DNA of 64,000 bases from Hyposmocoma kahamanoa (taxonomy: Eukaryota; Arthropoda; Insecta; Lepidoptera; Cosmopterigidae): NCBI RefSeq assembly GCF_003589595.1, contig NW_020654810.1, positions 8,519,084 through 8,583,083 on the forward strand. The letters run 5' to 3'. The notes below the pieces were generated by a model. That model did not search any database. It was not told the DNA's origin and saw only the letters and a list, made by a program, of their open reading frames with translations. Positions 32,301 to 43,820 of the stretch are shown here, in pieces; position 1 is the stretch's first letter; every line of letters starts with the position of its first letter. The position numbers and the translations under genes were made by a program.

Positions 32301-35300
32301 ACGTTACAACCTAATAATTGCTGTATCTAATCGTGAAATGAAAACGTTTTTGTTAGAGCAACTAACTTCTGTCCAGATTTTTTCTCCCCGATGTAATATA
32401 ATTGAATACGAATGTAGTATGAAACTGGGTGAATTCATGATATAGATTTTTTGTCGAACATAAATTTAATTATAACATAATTTGTTATAATTATTAATAC
32501 AAAGATCGAACACTCACAAAAAATTTCTTCGATCCGGTCGGAAGGAATTTTTTCTGAGTGTTTGATCTTTGTATTAATAATTATAATAAACTAGTGGAGT
32601 AATTTCACAAAAAACAATTGAATATCAATTCAATAAAAATTTTATTATAACATAATTATTTTTATGTCCTAATGGTAAACTATGTCAGCTGACATAGTTA
32701 ACCTGTATCTGGTATAGTTCCAAATTTCCCCATATCGTCTCAGTTAAAAAAATTATACTAAAAAGTGTGATTTTTTTAAAAAGAAATCATCTAAATCGAG
32801 TTACCATCTGTGTAGGTAATTATTGAGTAAAAAAACCTTAGTAGCCTAATGGTTTGACATGACGCCTCTCAGGTAGAGGCCGTGGGTTCGAACCGGGACT
32901 CGCACTTTTGAGTTTTTCGGAATTTAAGGGTTGTATTCTAGAACTCTACTCAATGCTCAAGTCAGGATTTGAGTGTGGTTTAAAGCACTCGAAATCATAC
33001 TCAAGTCCCTGCCATTAGGGTCGTATTTCCAGTGCTTGAAATCATACTCAGATCCTGACTTGAGCATTGAGTAGAGTTCTGGAATACGACCCTAAGAGCG
33101 AAATTTAGTTTGAAATTTACCGTGAGGTTTTCGGTGAAGAAAAACATGGTGATGAAACCTGCACGTCGAAGAAGGTTCAGAAACACGGAAGAAAAAAGCA
33201 ATGGAAGTGCCTTAAGACTCGATTACTATCAGAACCGATGTCGCCAAAACTAACACATTCTTAATTTGAAACACTACGAAATCTTGAAATTCATTGGACG
33301 TAGTTTAAAATTTAAAAAGATATAACAAGTTCTGGATTGTTAATATAAGTTAAACTTTATCTTGTTGGCATATCGTTGAAAGTTCACTACCATCAACACC
33401 CATTATTACAAGTTACGACGTTTTGATATTATATTGAAATTTCAATCAATGTGCTGACATCTAGCAGTTCATTGCTGAACGACGACGAATTGGAGTTATT
33501 AATTTAACTCTCCAAACAAAAAGCGACCATATTGCAGGAGTATAAGCGTTACTTTCGTTTCTTGTAACAAATACATTATTTCGATAAACAGAAAATTGAA
33601 AATTTATTAAAATTAGACTTTCTGATCATACGAAATACCTCCACGGGAAATACCATCATTTTTGCACTCCAAAACTGCACAATAAGGCATTTTTCTAGAA
33701 TTTTAGAAAATTTGCATGAAAGAATGACACAACCATACCATACAGCGAAAATGGTGCGTCAACTATAGGTCTTTGGCACGCGTCAGACGCTAACTACTTC
33801 TACTGTATTTATTGTTCTGTGTTCATAACCCTCGGAAAACGTGTGAATTCCACAACCCGCATTGGGCCAGCGAGACGGACTAGGGCCTATTTGTACACTA
33901 ACAATTGTTTTGTTTGTTAAAATTTGTTATTTACATACATACATATGGCTAAATATTTACGGTTGATTATATTTATGAAATAATTCAATCCAAGTTTTCC
34001 GTGGCAAGTCATTTACCACAACGATAGGTTGATAAAATTCCGTTCATACCGCAGCCTTGAAAAGTTGTTTGGATTAAAGATGGATGAACAGTGACAGGAG
34101 ATTTATTTGATGGCGTTGTCTGATGCTCAAAGGATTTTAACATAATTACACAGGAACGTGTTCTCATTTCACTAGAAGTAAAGAAGATTTTCATGCAGTT
34201 TCTACAGTCATATTTTATGTCACTACATTAGTCATTAATAATATTGACAATGTGCCAGAGAAGCTCCCCAATTGCCTGACCTCACACTAGGGAATTCCCT
34301 GTATTATGACTACCAGAGCAACTGAATTTACTATAGGGCTATATTTCAGAACACCCAGATCAGAACCAATTTAGAAAAGTTCATTTCTAAAAACTGGTCC
34401 TACCGGAGTAGAACCCGGGACCTCTGTACTCAACTCCCACATTGTAAACCTTAGGCTATCGAGGTAATAAAAAATAAGATTCGTAATTTAAACGAAATCC
34501 CTTAAGAGTCCCGTACTAATACGGTTCATGTTCCTTAGGTCGAGTGGCAGATACACTGGCATTATTAATTAATTTTTGTTTTTGCAAACGAAATTAAAGC
34601 CATGACAAATGTATATCGTATAGTATATGTCTTGTATTTAGTTGAGATGATATAAAAAAATCATTGGTTTCATCATGTGGTCATGCGGTTTTCTTGAAAA
34701 ATTTCGAGGTTTGAGTTTCTTTTCTATCGTGAATATTTTTAGGTTTCGTGTTGTCACACCGTGTAGTAATTAGTGTTTATCCTCAATTTTACTACTTTTT
34801 TTTCCAAATTGATTGATTCAACACTTTCAAAGTTGTGCGGAATCAACCAAAGCCATTTGAGGTAGATACATTCTTAACTGTCGGATTTTGTTTAATCTAA
34901 CCAGGAGTTGTCATGATTTGTAACATGCTTTTGTAGATTTTTCTAAAAATAGTTTTCAAATAACGACAATTATCTTATTGTAAACATTTGATGACATTAA
35001 GAACATTAAGCCTTAGCTGTCATGGGGTAAACGGAACATAAGCGTAGCTATAATTTATCACGGTAGCGAGTGATAAGGCGGCCGCACGATCAATTGTATC
35101 TATCCCTTTACGTATGCGATGTTTGGGTACTGATAATGCTTACTTATCTGTTACTGCTCCAAGGGCAACCACGTCTTGACTATCATCACCTTCCGTCCTT
35201 ACGGAACTTGTTTTGTAGATTAGCCACAGAAGTTCACTGTCACTACAACCACTTGACTTTGCATTACCGTCGCAAGCAAAAAGCTACGTTACAAGCATGC

Positions 35301-38300
35301 TTTTACAGATTATAACTTTGATAAGTGATTTGAATAATAAATATTTCTTTGTCGGAAATTAATACCTACATATTAGCACTTCTTGGAATGTAAATGATGA
35401 ATCTAGTTATAAGTCTTTTTTGTGTTTATAATTTTGGTAGGTACATATTCTGATTACTTCCGCATAGACAATGATGCATGCAATAACAAGCGTAGTACTA
35501 GAGAGTTAATGAGATGTTTGTTAGCAAGTCATAGAGAATTTTAGAATGCACTTATGACTTTGTTTGACGATACATTGGTAAGTGAAGGAAATCCGTTTGT
35601 AACGGAAAACATAGGTGAACTAAGGACGAATAGAAAATGGTTTCATCCGGATTTAACTGCCTGATATAGGAACTCGTAATCTAAACCAGGGTCTGTCAGT
35701 TGTAAAGGTGGAAGTGGTTTATTTGTCCTAGGGTGGGAGAGATTAATATTACGTTACAAAATCGTATTTTATCCTTGTTAACCGACTTAAAAAATAGGAG
35801 GAGGTTTTCAATTCGACTGCATTTTTTTTGTAACCGATTTCAATGAAACTTGGCAAATAGATGTAATTCCATCAATTTTTGAGGTCGGTTTTTGATATAA
35901 AAAAGTTATAATTATAGTCGGTTTCAAAAAAGGAGGAGTCAATAGTGGTCCCATTAACTTGAATTTAAAGAAAATATTCTACCATTAAGGGTGGCCAAAT
36001 AGGGTATGAATCTCGTTTACTGGATTTCACCCATTTTCCGTTAACAGGTTTCAATAAAACATGGCAAATAGATGTAAATTCACAAATATTTATAAAAAAG
36101 TTATAATTCTTAATATTGATAATAAATATTAATTGATTTTCCTCCTTATAATTTTTAATGTTTGCGACTTGGTCTTAGAATTTGTTGGCTTTGCCTTTGC
36201 GAGCAATACGGAATATAATAGACTGGTCTATTTGGTTCATTCCACTGAATAGTGGAGATAATAAATGTAACAGTGGAAATGAATGTAACCGGTAAACACA
36301 TAAGTAATCTAAAAAATATTTTTTATTTGTTTAACCTTCAGTACCTATTTATCCATTGAGGTTATCCACGTTGAACTTTCTCAGCGTGATATCGATAACA
36401 AATGGTTTATGAACAACTATTATAGTTCATCATTGTTACAGGCGACACGTGGACACGCCATCAGGTGATGATTAGACTAAGAAACTTGCAAACTTCTAGG
36501 TATGTTTCTGCTATAATGGAGTGGGTATGGCCGCCGTACAGGCGACGGCGTCGTTGGTTTTCGTAAAAAAATATATAGTTACGTTTAGACGTATCTAATA
36601 GTCTAATATAATTATAGAATTAGATACTACTGTTTTATGCCTAAAGCACACCCATGTGATATTATTACACAATCAACATGTTTCACCTAGTTTATTCTGT
36701 TGAGGTGGATGTTAGTAAATACACAATATGTCTACAGTATATATTATGTAGCAGTAGAACGTCTTGTGAAGTACTGCCACTTTACCTATTTCTGCCGCCA
36801 AGCAGTAAGTAATGTGAGCATTACTGCGTTCCGGTTTCGAAGGATAAGGGTGCTGGTGAAATTACAGGCACATGGGACTTAGTGTTGGGCGCAGTGGCAG
36901 TGCTCGTCAGATCTGTGTGATTTAAAGCTTTGAGTGGCACTGCATTTGTTATGGACAGGCGTGTCGCTTAGTAAGTATTATATTTAAAAAAAATTGAAAA
37001 AAAAATTGCATGTCCACTCCCAGTTTTTTTACAAAGAAATAAGTGCGTGTTTGACCTCCATTCCACCTGATGGAAAGTGACGATGAGGTCGACTATGTAG
37101 CATGTACACCTAAATAGTGGGTACCTATTCACTCTCGCATTGCGAGATCGACTAAGTCTCCAGGTAGGTAATTCCACTCCTTAGCCGTTTTTTATATAAA
37201 TGTGGAAGCGAAACGCTTTGTGCGAATGCTTGGAATATCCACAACATAGTGGTGGAACCCCAACCTACGTCTAGTCCCCAGATGATGGAACGGGGACGTT
37301 GCAATTCCATCGCATACTACGTTAGTTTGCGTTTCCATGAGTAAATGAGAACTTTATTTTTATTTTAACGGACTTCAAAAAATGAGGAGATTCTCAATTC
37401 GACTGTTTGATTTTTTTGTATGTATATTACGCGATAACTCCGGTATTTATCCACTTAACATCAGGTGGAGTGGAGTCATTTGCCTGTCAGGTATAAAAAA
37501 AAAAAAAAAAAATTGTGAACCGATTTTCATGATTCTTTTTTGTTGGAAAGAGGGTTCCATAGTGGTCCGATTTAATTTTGAACAAAATCATCCACCTCTA
37601 AGGGTGGCTGTTTACGCATGGATATTCATTTTTATAAATAGCACCAAAATTTTATTATAAGGAGCAATTATTTTAGTGGTTGATTTTGCTATTCTCCAAA
37701 ATCTCTCTCAATATACTTTGAGTAAATAGTAAGAACTGATTTTTATTATCTCCTGTGTCAAGTCTCGTATAGTGGCGAACTAGGGGATGATACCGGGTTT
37801 GTGTACTTTCCGGTAACTGATTTCAATAAAACTTGGTAATTATATGTGATTCCACGTACTTTTGAGGTCGGTTTTATTTTAGCACTCTGTACTGAGATTA
37901 TTTTTAAACATTGTGAATGGAACTTGCTTTACTTATGTTATTCTTCGGTTTCGCAATCTTTTTTATATATTTTTCTGTGAAACTGCTACTGAAAGACACG
38001 GTCGAAGTGTCTCCAGGCAATAAAGTGTTTTTGTTGTTATAAACACACATGTTCTAAAATATTTTGAGCGAAACGTTTTGGTTTGCTTGTTAGTTTTGTA
38101 CGGAGTCAAGACCACGTCAAGCTGGACACTAAATACTTAAATTCAACTCTGTAATGCTTTTGATAACAACCGTACAAAGCCCAGAATGTCAAGTCCTGTT
38201 TTCTCTTACATGGTATTAGCATGTGTTTTATCACGATTAGATGACGATGATTACGGCCTTGCCATCTAACGATGATTAGGTTATGTGTGTGTACTTTAGT

Positions 38301-40978
38301 TCCTTTACTGAGTGACAGTTCTCAAATCCGTTCCTGAAAAGGATAGAGTAAGTAAGAACGTCTCTGAATAGTCATTATTTTTAACCGACTTTAAAAAAGG
38401 AGGAGGTTCTCAATTCGACTGCATGTTTTCACTTTCACTCCGACATTTGTGAACCGACATCGATGATGCTTTTTTGTTGGACCTTAGTCGTGGTCTAATT
38501 CAAATTTGAAGAAAATCTTCCACCTCTAATGGTGGCTAATTAGGTGATGAACCCGGTTTATTGCATTGCACCCACTTTCCGTTAATTGATTTCAATTAAA
38601 AAATGGCAAATAGATGTAATTCCATAAACTTTTGAGGTGTTTTTTTTATGTAGAAAAAGTTATAATTATTAATAATAATAATTACTAGACAACCATACCA
38701 ATTACTTGGTCTCAAATTAGGGAATTTCCTGCAATGAGTACTAGAGCAACGGAATTCACTCCGGGGCACAACCCAGAACACTCAAACCAGAACCAATTTA
38801 CAAAAGTTCATCTCCCCAATTGGGGAATCGGACGGATCGACCAGGAATCGGATTCGGGACCTTCTCACAACACTGTGCAAACCATTAGGCCAACAGTTGT
38901 CAAATTGTTTAAATCTTACTTCTCTTTATATACAAATATTCTAGAATATTCTCATAAAGTATTTATTCCAATGTAGTGTTCTGAAATTATAATAATTTCA
39001 AGATAATATTTTTAAACATTTAAATAATAAAAATTGCCGGCAAAACTAGGTAGAGAAAACTAATCTGAAAATTAACCAGGCCATCTTTCTACGCACCCAA
39101 GTTTTTTTCTATATTTCTAAACAGTTGAATGTTTTTTGTAATTTCAATTATTATAATTTATATATTTATGGGGTAAATGTGTATAAACGAAATTCAAACC
39201 TTTCCTAATCGCAAAATAATATTTAGGTATCTACTTATCTGAATGGAACGCATTGAATCAATCTTTTTAATGCAACTAGGGTTTTGTATTGTGTATTAAA
39301 GCCTAGTTTTCATTTTACGGAGGACACCGGTAACAACTATACGACGTGCAGGTTAATAAAGCACCTTTATTTCCAAATACCGACAGCTAAACTGTAAATG
39401 GTGAACCCAGATAAAAATTATTATATTTCTTGTTTATCTGTTATTAGTGATTCAAAAGATGTTTGAGTAATGTTTAACATAAAGGATGATAGCAGACAGG
39501 ATGGACTCTGCTATCCTCAGCCGGTTTACATTGTTACATGTAAAAAAAAAAAATAGTCCCTTAGTGGTGTAGAATGTCAAATTATTTCACTAACATAGTT
39601 TTTAAGTATTCTTGTTGCTAACATTCTATGGATTGATTGGTCTGAAAATAAAGGATTTTTATTTTTTATTTATTTTTTATTTTATTTTATTATTTTATTT
39701 AACAACTTTCATAAAATAATTTTGTTAAGTAAATCGAATAAGTCAAATATATAAACTTATTGAATTGATACACCATAGTAGCGTAATTACAATTTAGACT
39801 CACTGATTTGAAATTGCCAAGGAGATTATATGCAATATACTTAATTTTGGACATAATATAATTAAGGATAAATAGAATTACATTGGATGTGTAAATATAC
39901 GGTCCAATCTCATAATGTAAACGCAACGTCCGTTGTCTCTACTTATCCATATTGACGAACATAAACATGTCGGCTATGCTTTTATCTTTATGAGATTAAT
40001 GATTATTGTGTGAAAACTTTACTGTGTTGGATTTTGGTTAACTCAGATGTATCGTCGATATCGCCTCTATGACGTACACCCAGGGCCATTGCCTCAATAA
40101 CCTAAATTTAAATAGATTTCTGTGATGAGATATATGCCAATAAAAAAGCTGATTTACAACAACTCTATAGTTTTGTTATTATTACTTGCCAACTCTAACA
40201 GGAAATATGTGTACAATTCTATATTTATTCAAAATTAACTGTATATTATTATAATATCATTTGTTATGAAAGAATTTAGAATAACTTATTTTAACGATAG
40301 CCGATTTATCTGTACCTCACCCTTTTATCAACATGGATAGATAAAGTTAATAATAAGGTGGATGTTATCAAACAAAGTAGCAATTTGCTTCTCTGTGTTT
40401 AGAATGGGTAGATACACGGATAACTACACATTTTTATTTGAAGAGATTTGAAAAGACACGGGGTGGAATTCAAGTGAACAATAGATGAAGGATGGAGAAA
40501 CAGTTGTTATTTGTGTCAATTGAATAATGACGCTGAGAGGATATATCACCCGCGTAAATACTCACGTAGGAGGACGTACTAGATGGAACAATTCGGTGGG
40601 CGATGTTGGTACCCGTCGAATGACCATTTTGCGACCGTCGGTGCAGCCCATACCAATCGAGGCGAGAGAACGTACCGATGGAGCGCCATAGTGGTTCGTT
40701 CCGCAGTCGGAACCTTCAGGGTTAAAAGCAACTTGGTCGTACGGACGCAGACACCGAGCAGACGCTGCTCCTGAAGCGGTACTCACATCGCGGATTCTGT
40801 GTGTATCGGTGAAGCTCTTCACTTTTCGCATTTGCCCAGAGGGCGTCACAATCGGTGGCGGTGAATGTAAATCAAGAAGTTTTGAGTGGTCCTCGTCTGC
40901 GTCCGGATCGTCATACTGGTCCACGTGGATCGCCACGCTCGGCGCGGCGACTTCCGTCGTTATGCCGGCTTTATTCAT
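17390..40978 (-). CDS. ine: Inebriated-type SLC6 sodium/chloride-coupled transporter, complete
   Basis: Plasma-membrane symporter of the neurotransmitter:sodium symporter family. Exons in order: 40566-40978, 29142-29332, 21871-22005, 20440-20653, 19283-19779, 19058-19170, 18527-18806, 17702-17934, 17390-17500. They total 2187 nt, exactly 728 codons plus stop. Residues 1-165 are a long cytoplasmic N-terminus with an acidic cluster (152-160). TM1 carries the NSS signature [15 protein letters not shown] (181-195). The second extracellular loop is short, with a Cys287/Cys296 pair and N-glycosylation sequons at 302 and 307. Twelve membrane segments follow, then a tail with [13 protein letters not shown]. 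The TM6-TM8 region, the [14 protein letters not shown] block and the Cys-rich tail fit Drosophila inebriated better than GABA, glycine or proline carriers. An in-frame stop lies just upstream of the chosen ATG. The substrate is not deducible. In flies the gene affects neuronal excitability and water balance. Residue 484 is Ser in DSPGLLF, where the family usually has Gly. Confidence 0.9.
20820..20920 (-). repeat. Short dispersed repeat R8
   Basis: TTACACTTTGGACCGTTCTTATCG and CATGCTATTGAC mirror blocks at 22175-22280 (CGCTTACGATAAGATCGGTCC), 38110-38200 and 48456-48563. About 100 bases, no coding. Confidence 0.5.
20991..21295 (+). repeat. SINE-like repeat S1
   Basis: Near full-length copy in ine intron 3, between transporter exons 21871-22005 and 20440-20653. 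Confidence 0.75.
22175..22285 (+). repeat. Short dispersed repeat R8
   Basis: CGTCAAGGTTGACACTTAAG, CAACTCTATGCCGCTTACGA and CCAAAGTACAAAGTGTTAAG. Other copies are at 20820, 38110 and 48456. Confidence 0.5.
22500..22672 (+). repeat. SINE-like repeat S1, 5'-truncated
   Basis: Starts within GGCACATGGAACTTGTCAAC and keeps the 3' part; a second short inverted piece lies at 21738-21805. Both are in ine introns. Confidence 0.7.
24225..24375 (-). repeat. tRNA-derived SINE S2, inverted
   Basis: On the minus strand it reads CTCCGTGGCTTAGTTGG (A-box like), then TCGGTTCAAATCCGGCCGG (B-box), then the common tail. A second tail fragment is at 24525-24625. Confidence 0.75.
26016..26165 (-). repeat. SINE-like repeat S1, internally deleted
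   Basis: Has both ends (GATGAGACGGATAAGTCGTG and GAACTCTTTCACG) but lacks the middle. In ine intron 2. Confidence 0.7.
27515..27720 (-). repeat. SINE-like repeat S1
   Basis: Diverged inverted copy with CCGCAAAGATTTGAGGGGC. Overlapping open frames on both strands are chance. Confidence 0.7.
30940..31130 (+). repeat. SINE S3
   Basis: AATTGCCTGGTGTCAAACAAGG through AACCGTTGGGCCACCGAGGT, with the shared middle GAGTACCAGGGCAACGGAAT. Confidence 0.65.
31740..31875 (-). repeat. tRNA-derived SINE S2, inverted, diverged
   Basis: Carries the rearranged tail and TTCCTTCGATCCGACTGGA with a degraded B-box. In ine intron 1. Confidence 0.65.
31870..32065 (-). repeat. SINE-like repeat S1, fused to S2 piece
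   Basis: Starts at GTGGCATTGCCGTTGCGCC right after an S2 SINE fragment (31740-31875) and ends CTTCCCTGGACGAACTCTTT. The join suggests one inserted into the other. Confidence 0.7.
32480..32660. repeat. Head-to-head pair of S2 SINE tails
   Basis: 32480-32540 is the inverted tail (TTATTAATACAAAGATCGAA) meeting a forward tail from 32541 (AAGGAATTTTTTCTGAGTGT) at the CGGTCGG box. The result is a palindrome centred near 32541. Confidence 0.7.
32938..33095. mobile_element. Palindromic MITE, copy 3
   Basis: Ends read TTCTAGAACTCTACTCAATG and CATTGAGTAGAGTTCTGGAA; the outer right end is ATACGACCCTAA. It lies in ine intron 1 beside a tRNA-like SINE head. Confidence 0.75.
34265..34470 (+). repeat. SINE S3, with B-box-like block
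   Basis: AATTGCCTGACCTCACACTA through GGCTATCGAGGTAATA. GTAGAACCCGGGACCTCTG is the reverse of a tRNA B-box region, so the family is tRNA-derived on the minus strand. Confidence 0.65.
34565..34890 (+). repeat. Dispersed 310-base repeat, copy 2
   Basis: Diverged copy of 1035-1345 in ine intron 1. Shared landmarks are ATGTATATCGTATA, AAATTTCGAGGT, GATTGATTCAACA and GCGGAATCAACCAAAGCCAT. Confidence 0.65.
35775..36110 (+). repeat. Dispersed repeat R5 (GGAGGAGGTT family)
   Basis: AACCGACTTAAAAAATAGGA, GGAGGTTTTCAATTCGACTG, CAATGAAACTTGGCAAATAG and TTTTTGAGGTCGGTTT, with a second tandem partial unit from 35920. Copies recur at 2160-2350, 37365-37870 and 38380-38640. Confidence 0.65.
36762..36970 (+). 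repeat. SINE-like repeat S1
   Basis: Copy in ine intron 1 with TTTCTGCCGCCAAGCAGTAA and GTGATTTAAAGCTTTGAGTG. A tiny fragment of the same family is at 30610-30645. Confidence 0.7.
37365..37870 (+). repeat. Dispersed repeat R5
   Basis: ACGGACTTCAAAAAATGAGG start, CATCCACCTCTAAGGGTGGC middle, and CAATAAAACTTGGTAATTAT to GAGGTCGGTTTT end. The middle is split by unrelated AT-rich sequence. Confidence 0.6.
38380..38640 (+). repeat. Dispersed repeat R5
   Basis: AACCGACTTTAAAAAAGGAG, GGAGGTTCTCAATTCGACTG, CCACCTCTAATGGTGGC and AAATAGATGTAATTCC. Confidence 0.6.
38690..38900 (+). repeat. SINE S3
   Basis: CAATTACTTGGTCTCAAATT through ACCATTAGGCCAACAG, adjacent to a copy of repeat R5. Confidence 0.6.
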
Positions 40979-41250
40979 ACTATCACGTCACTGGGTCATA
41001 TCGCGGGCAATCAAGTCGCGTGCGACGCTGGCGGCGCGCGACTGCTGAATAACGTGCGAACGCGAGTGAGATCGGTTTGGCCACCCGACCGACTGGTTCG
41101 TCAATCGCAGCAATTGGTAAACAAAGTGCGATTCTGGTGGGTTGGAGTGGGGAGCATACAGGAAGGGGGGAGGGCAGGGGCAGCGCATGCGCGGTGTTGC
41201 CCACCTTATGCCGCGCTGCGCTTGCGACTGTCTCAGGGTCACAATGCTCA
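40840..41250. promoter_or_regulatory. CpG-rich 5' end of ine
   Basis: GC-rich, CpG-dense block in an otherwise AT-rich window, spanning the start codon of the ine gene and about 270 bases upstream. It contains many CG dinucleotides (for example around 40930-40950 and 41005-41065). It probably holds the first exon leader and core promoter on the minus strand. I see no clear TATA box. Open frames on both strands here reflect base composition only. Confidence 0.4.
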
Positions 41251-42338
41251 TAACCCCGCCGTCAGAACGAGAAGTCAGACTTTATTCATGGTTTTTTTTC
41301 ATCTACACATGCACACTCGCACTAATTACAATTGGGATTCATTATTTGGTGGCATTTTTGTGAAAGATGGAAAAGGCGACTAATTTTTATCACGACGGTA
41401 ATAAACTTTTAAATTTTAAATGCAAGACTGCAGTAATAATCAGCCTTAAGTATCTCATCATTTGAGTATTTTGGCGCATTTTCATCGACTAGTTAGGCCA
41501 TTGACATCAAACTATATGACAAAGCGGTCTCTATGAAATAAATGACAGACGGCCTAATTTTCAGCAGTTGTAACGCTAGGCATACATACATTCTGAATAC
41601 AGATTGTTGTCGAGTCGATGAGGACAACAATTAAATCATAAAATTGAGTAACAAAGTCTGAGCGTGGTCTGACCGGTTCGGGTTAATCTACATTTTTATA
41701 TATATCGTGTGTATTCAATATTTCGTAATTATTTTGTGATACCCTCGTAGACGATTTTTGCAATTGTAGTTTGTGACTGATTGCACTGATAACACACATT
41801 TTATAACCTTTATTTCTTTCTTTGTATGGACTGTATTTAATGATAAAAGACCCAGTTAATATAAGGTATCTGTAAAAGTCCCATCTCTGGGCATTGGACA
41901 TCTCTACTTAAAGGGCTTAGGTTAAAGTACACTGCTGGTTATCCGAGGTAGTTTTCCTTCACTGTTAAAGCAAGTAACATTAAATAGTTTGTGACAATAC
42001 GACCTCCTCCATCGTCATCCCACCTTTTTATCACCTTTTCTCTGGTTCCCGGCCACTTATTTTCAAATTTTGAATCGCTCTTTAATTCCTTTGCCTCGTC
42101 ATTCTCACTTTGTTTTGTTCCGTCGTCACTCTCTACCCAACGTCTGAAGCGAGCACTCCTGCTCGTCGTCATCACAAATTTTGATCTGTTTTTACCAGTT
42201 TCCATTGTAAATCATTTGCCTATTTAATACAACACTGCAGTTCGGTGCGCGTTCAGAAACGGACGTGTCCTATTGGACGCAGTGAGAATTATTATAATTC
42301 GAGTTTCGCGCGGCATCGGCCGCTGCGCATAAGTGGCA

Positions 42339-43393
42339 ATGGGTTCCCAACAACTCATAGCCAATGAGCTTTTGGCATTTATCCAACACGCCATCGATAC
42401 CATGGACGAAGTCAGCATCGTGCAGATCTGTAAATCCAACTTCAACGAGGATGAGATTTGCAATGGCAAGATGCTGTTGTTCGAGAGCCTCGGCAAAGTT
42501 GAGCACATGCCATCTCGCCGGAGGGATGGAGGCGTGAAGAGTCTCCAGGATGTTATTACACTTCTGAAGGAGACTGACCCGGACGACATGCCTACATTTG
42601 TGGCGAAGGAGCTGCACAAACTGCCCCCGTCACGTTCGACCACGTAGATGTTATCAGGCTGCTGAAGGATATCACTTCCCTGAAGTCAAGCCTGGCCGAG
42701 TTGCAGTGTAGATTGGAGGCTTCAGATAACACCATAAGTGAGTTGCGTTATTAAGCAATGCTGCTTCTGTATGTAAGTCACCAGAAGTATCTAATGTAAA
42801 CACGCATCGTGAGGCGCAAAATGAATCCATCAACAGTGTCGAGTCGGCACAAATGGTTGCGTCACCGATCGCTGCTGCTGTCGCGCGTGATGCACCGCGT
42901 CCTGCTGCCTGCGCCTCTGCCCCGGCAGAAACGTCACGCATATGCATGTCCGCCCCTGCATATGCTTACGCCGATGTAGCCGCTTCTACCAGCCCATCCG
43001 CCACTTCGAAACTCGAGAGGCGGCAATCGGCTAAGTAAAAGTAGTCCCCGTGTGCCTGTCTCCGAAGTTGCAAACCCACAGAGGCAGACGGATCAATGCG
43101 ACGAGGACGGCTTCACAAAGGTGGTGAAGAGGAAGAGGAAGCCCACCAGCCGTAACCTGTGTGGCACAGCACCGACAGGATCGAACTTTATGCTCCGTTC
43201 GGCAACACCAACGACGCTGCTGTACCTGTCGCGACTACATTACTCCACGAAGTCTGAGGAGATAGTGGAGTACATCAGGCTAAAAGCCAAATACACCCGC
43301 CATAACGTAAATTTTAATTCGTTTGTAGTGAGAGTGGCGATCGAACATCTGTCGGCCTTCATGAAGGTAGAGTTTTGGCCGAAGGGTGTTATA
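42339..43393 (+). pseudogene. Frameshifted ORF1-like gene of element A
   Basis: Aligns along its length with the intact 390-residue protein at 43911-45083. The first part (from SQQLIANELLAF to KELHKLPP) is in one frame; a single-base loss near 42627 shifts frame and gives a stop. The downstream part (VSEVANPQRQTDQCDEDGFTKVVK onward in meaning, from about 43058) is open again until the mariner interrupts it after KGVIY. Other lesions: a short deletion near 42750 and loss of the TLRVERLESR segment near 43298. Non-functional. Confidence 0.8.
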
Positions 43394-43820
43394 TACATAG
43401 GGCGCACTATAAGTTTCCGGAACTGGCCACTTACATAAACAATATTTTAAAAGTAATTACAACTTTTGAAAATGGAACTTTGGCTGTGGAATACAGTTTG
43501 TTTTATCTGACTGTCACTTGTTTTTACATTGTGGCGTCATTTTAGAAATTGGTTGTCCACATCACCAGGGATTTAACTCGTGAAAATTTTCGTAGTATGA
43601 TTTTCTACGACTTTAAGTGTAATTTAACAGCTCAGCGGAGCTTCGTTAGGCTTCAAACTGCTTTTGGCGATGAAGCACCATGCAAGACGACTATTTATAC
43701 CTGGTTTGCAGAATTCAAACGCGGTCGTCTGAATCTCACTGACGAATTTCGTGATGGTCGCCCGTCCACTGATGTGAACAAGAAAAACATCGATACACAC
43801 GATATGATCAAAAGTCCATA

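Larger units (their letters stand above)
29333..40565. other. ine intron 1
   Basis: An 11.2-kb intron between the N-terminal exon and the TM1 exon. Contains S1, S2, S3, R5, the palindromic MITE and the 310-base repeat, mainly within 30600-38900. 29340-30600 and 38900-40560 are AT-rich and otherwise featureless to me. No second coding exon for an alternative N-terminus was identified. Confidence 0.65.

Noticed and set aside
32845..32910. Possible tRNA gene (A-box-like CCTAATGGTTT and B-box GGGTTCGAACC)
   Set aside because: No 7-base acceptor stem closes the structure and it adjoins a MITE; more likely the head of a tRNA-derived SINE.
40562..41383. Several overlapping 60-165-codon frames on both strands
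   Set aside because: Explained by high GC content around the ine first exon. Only the minus-strand frame 40566-40978 splices in phase to the transporter.
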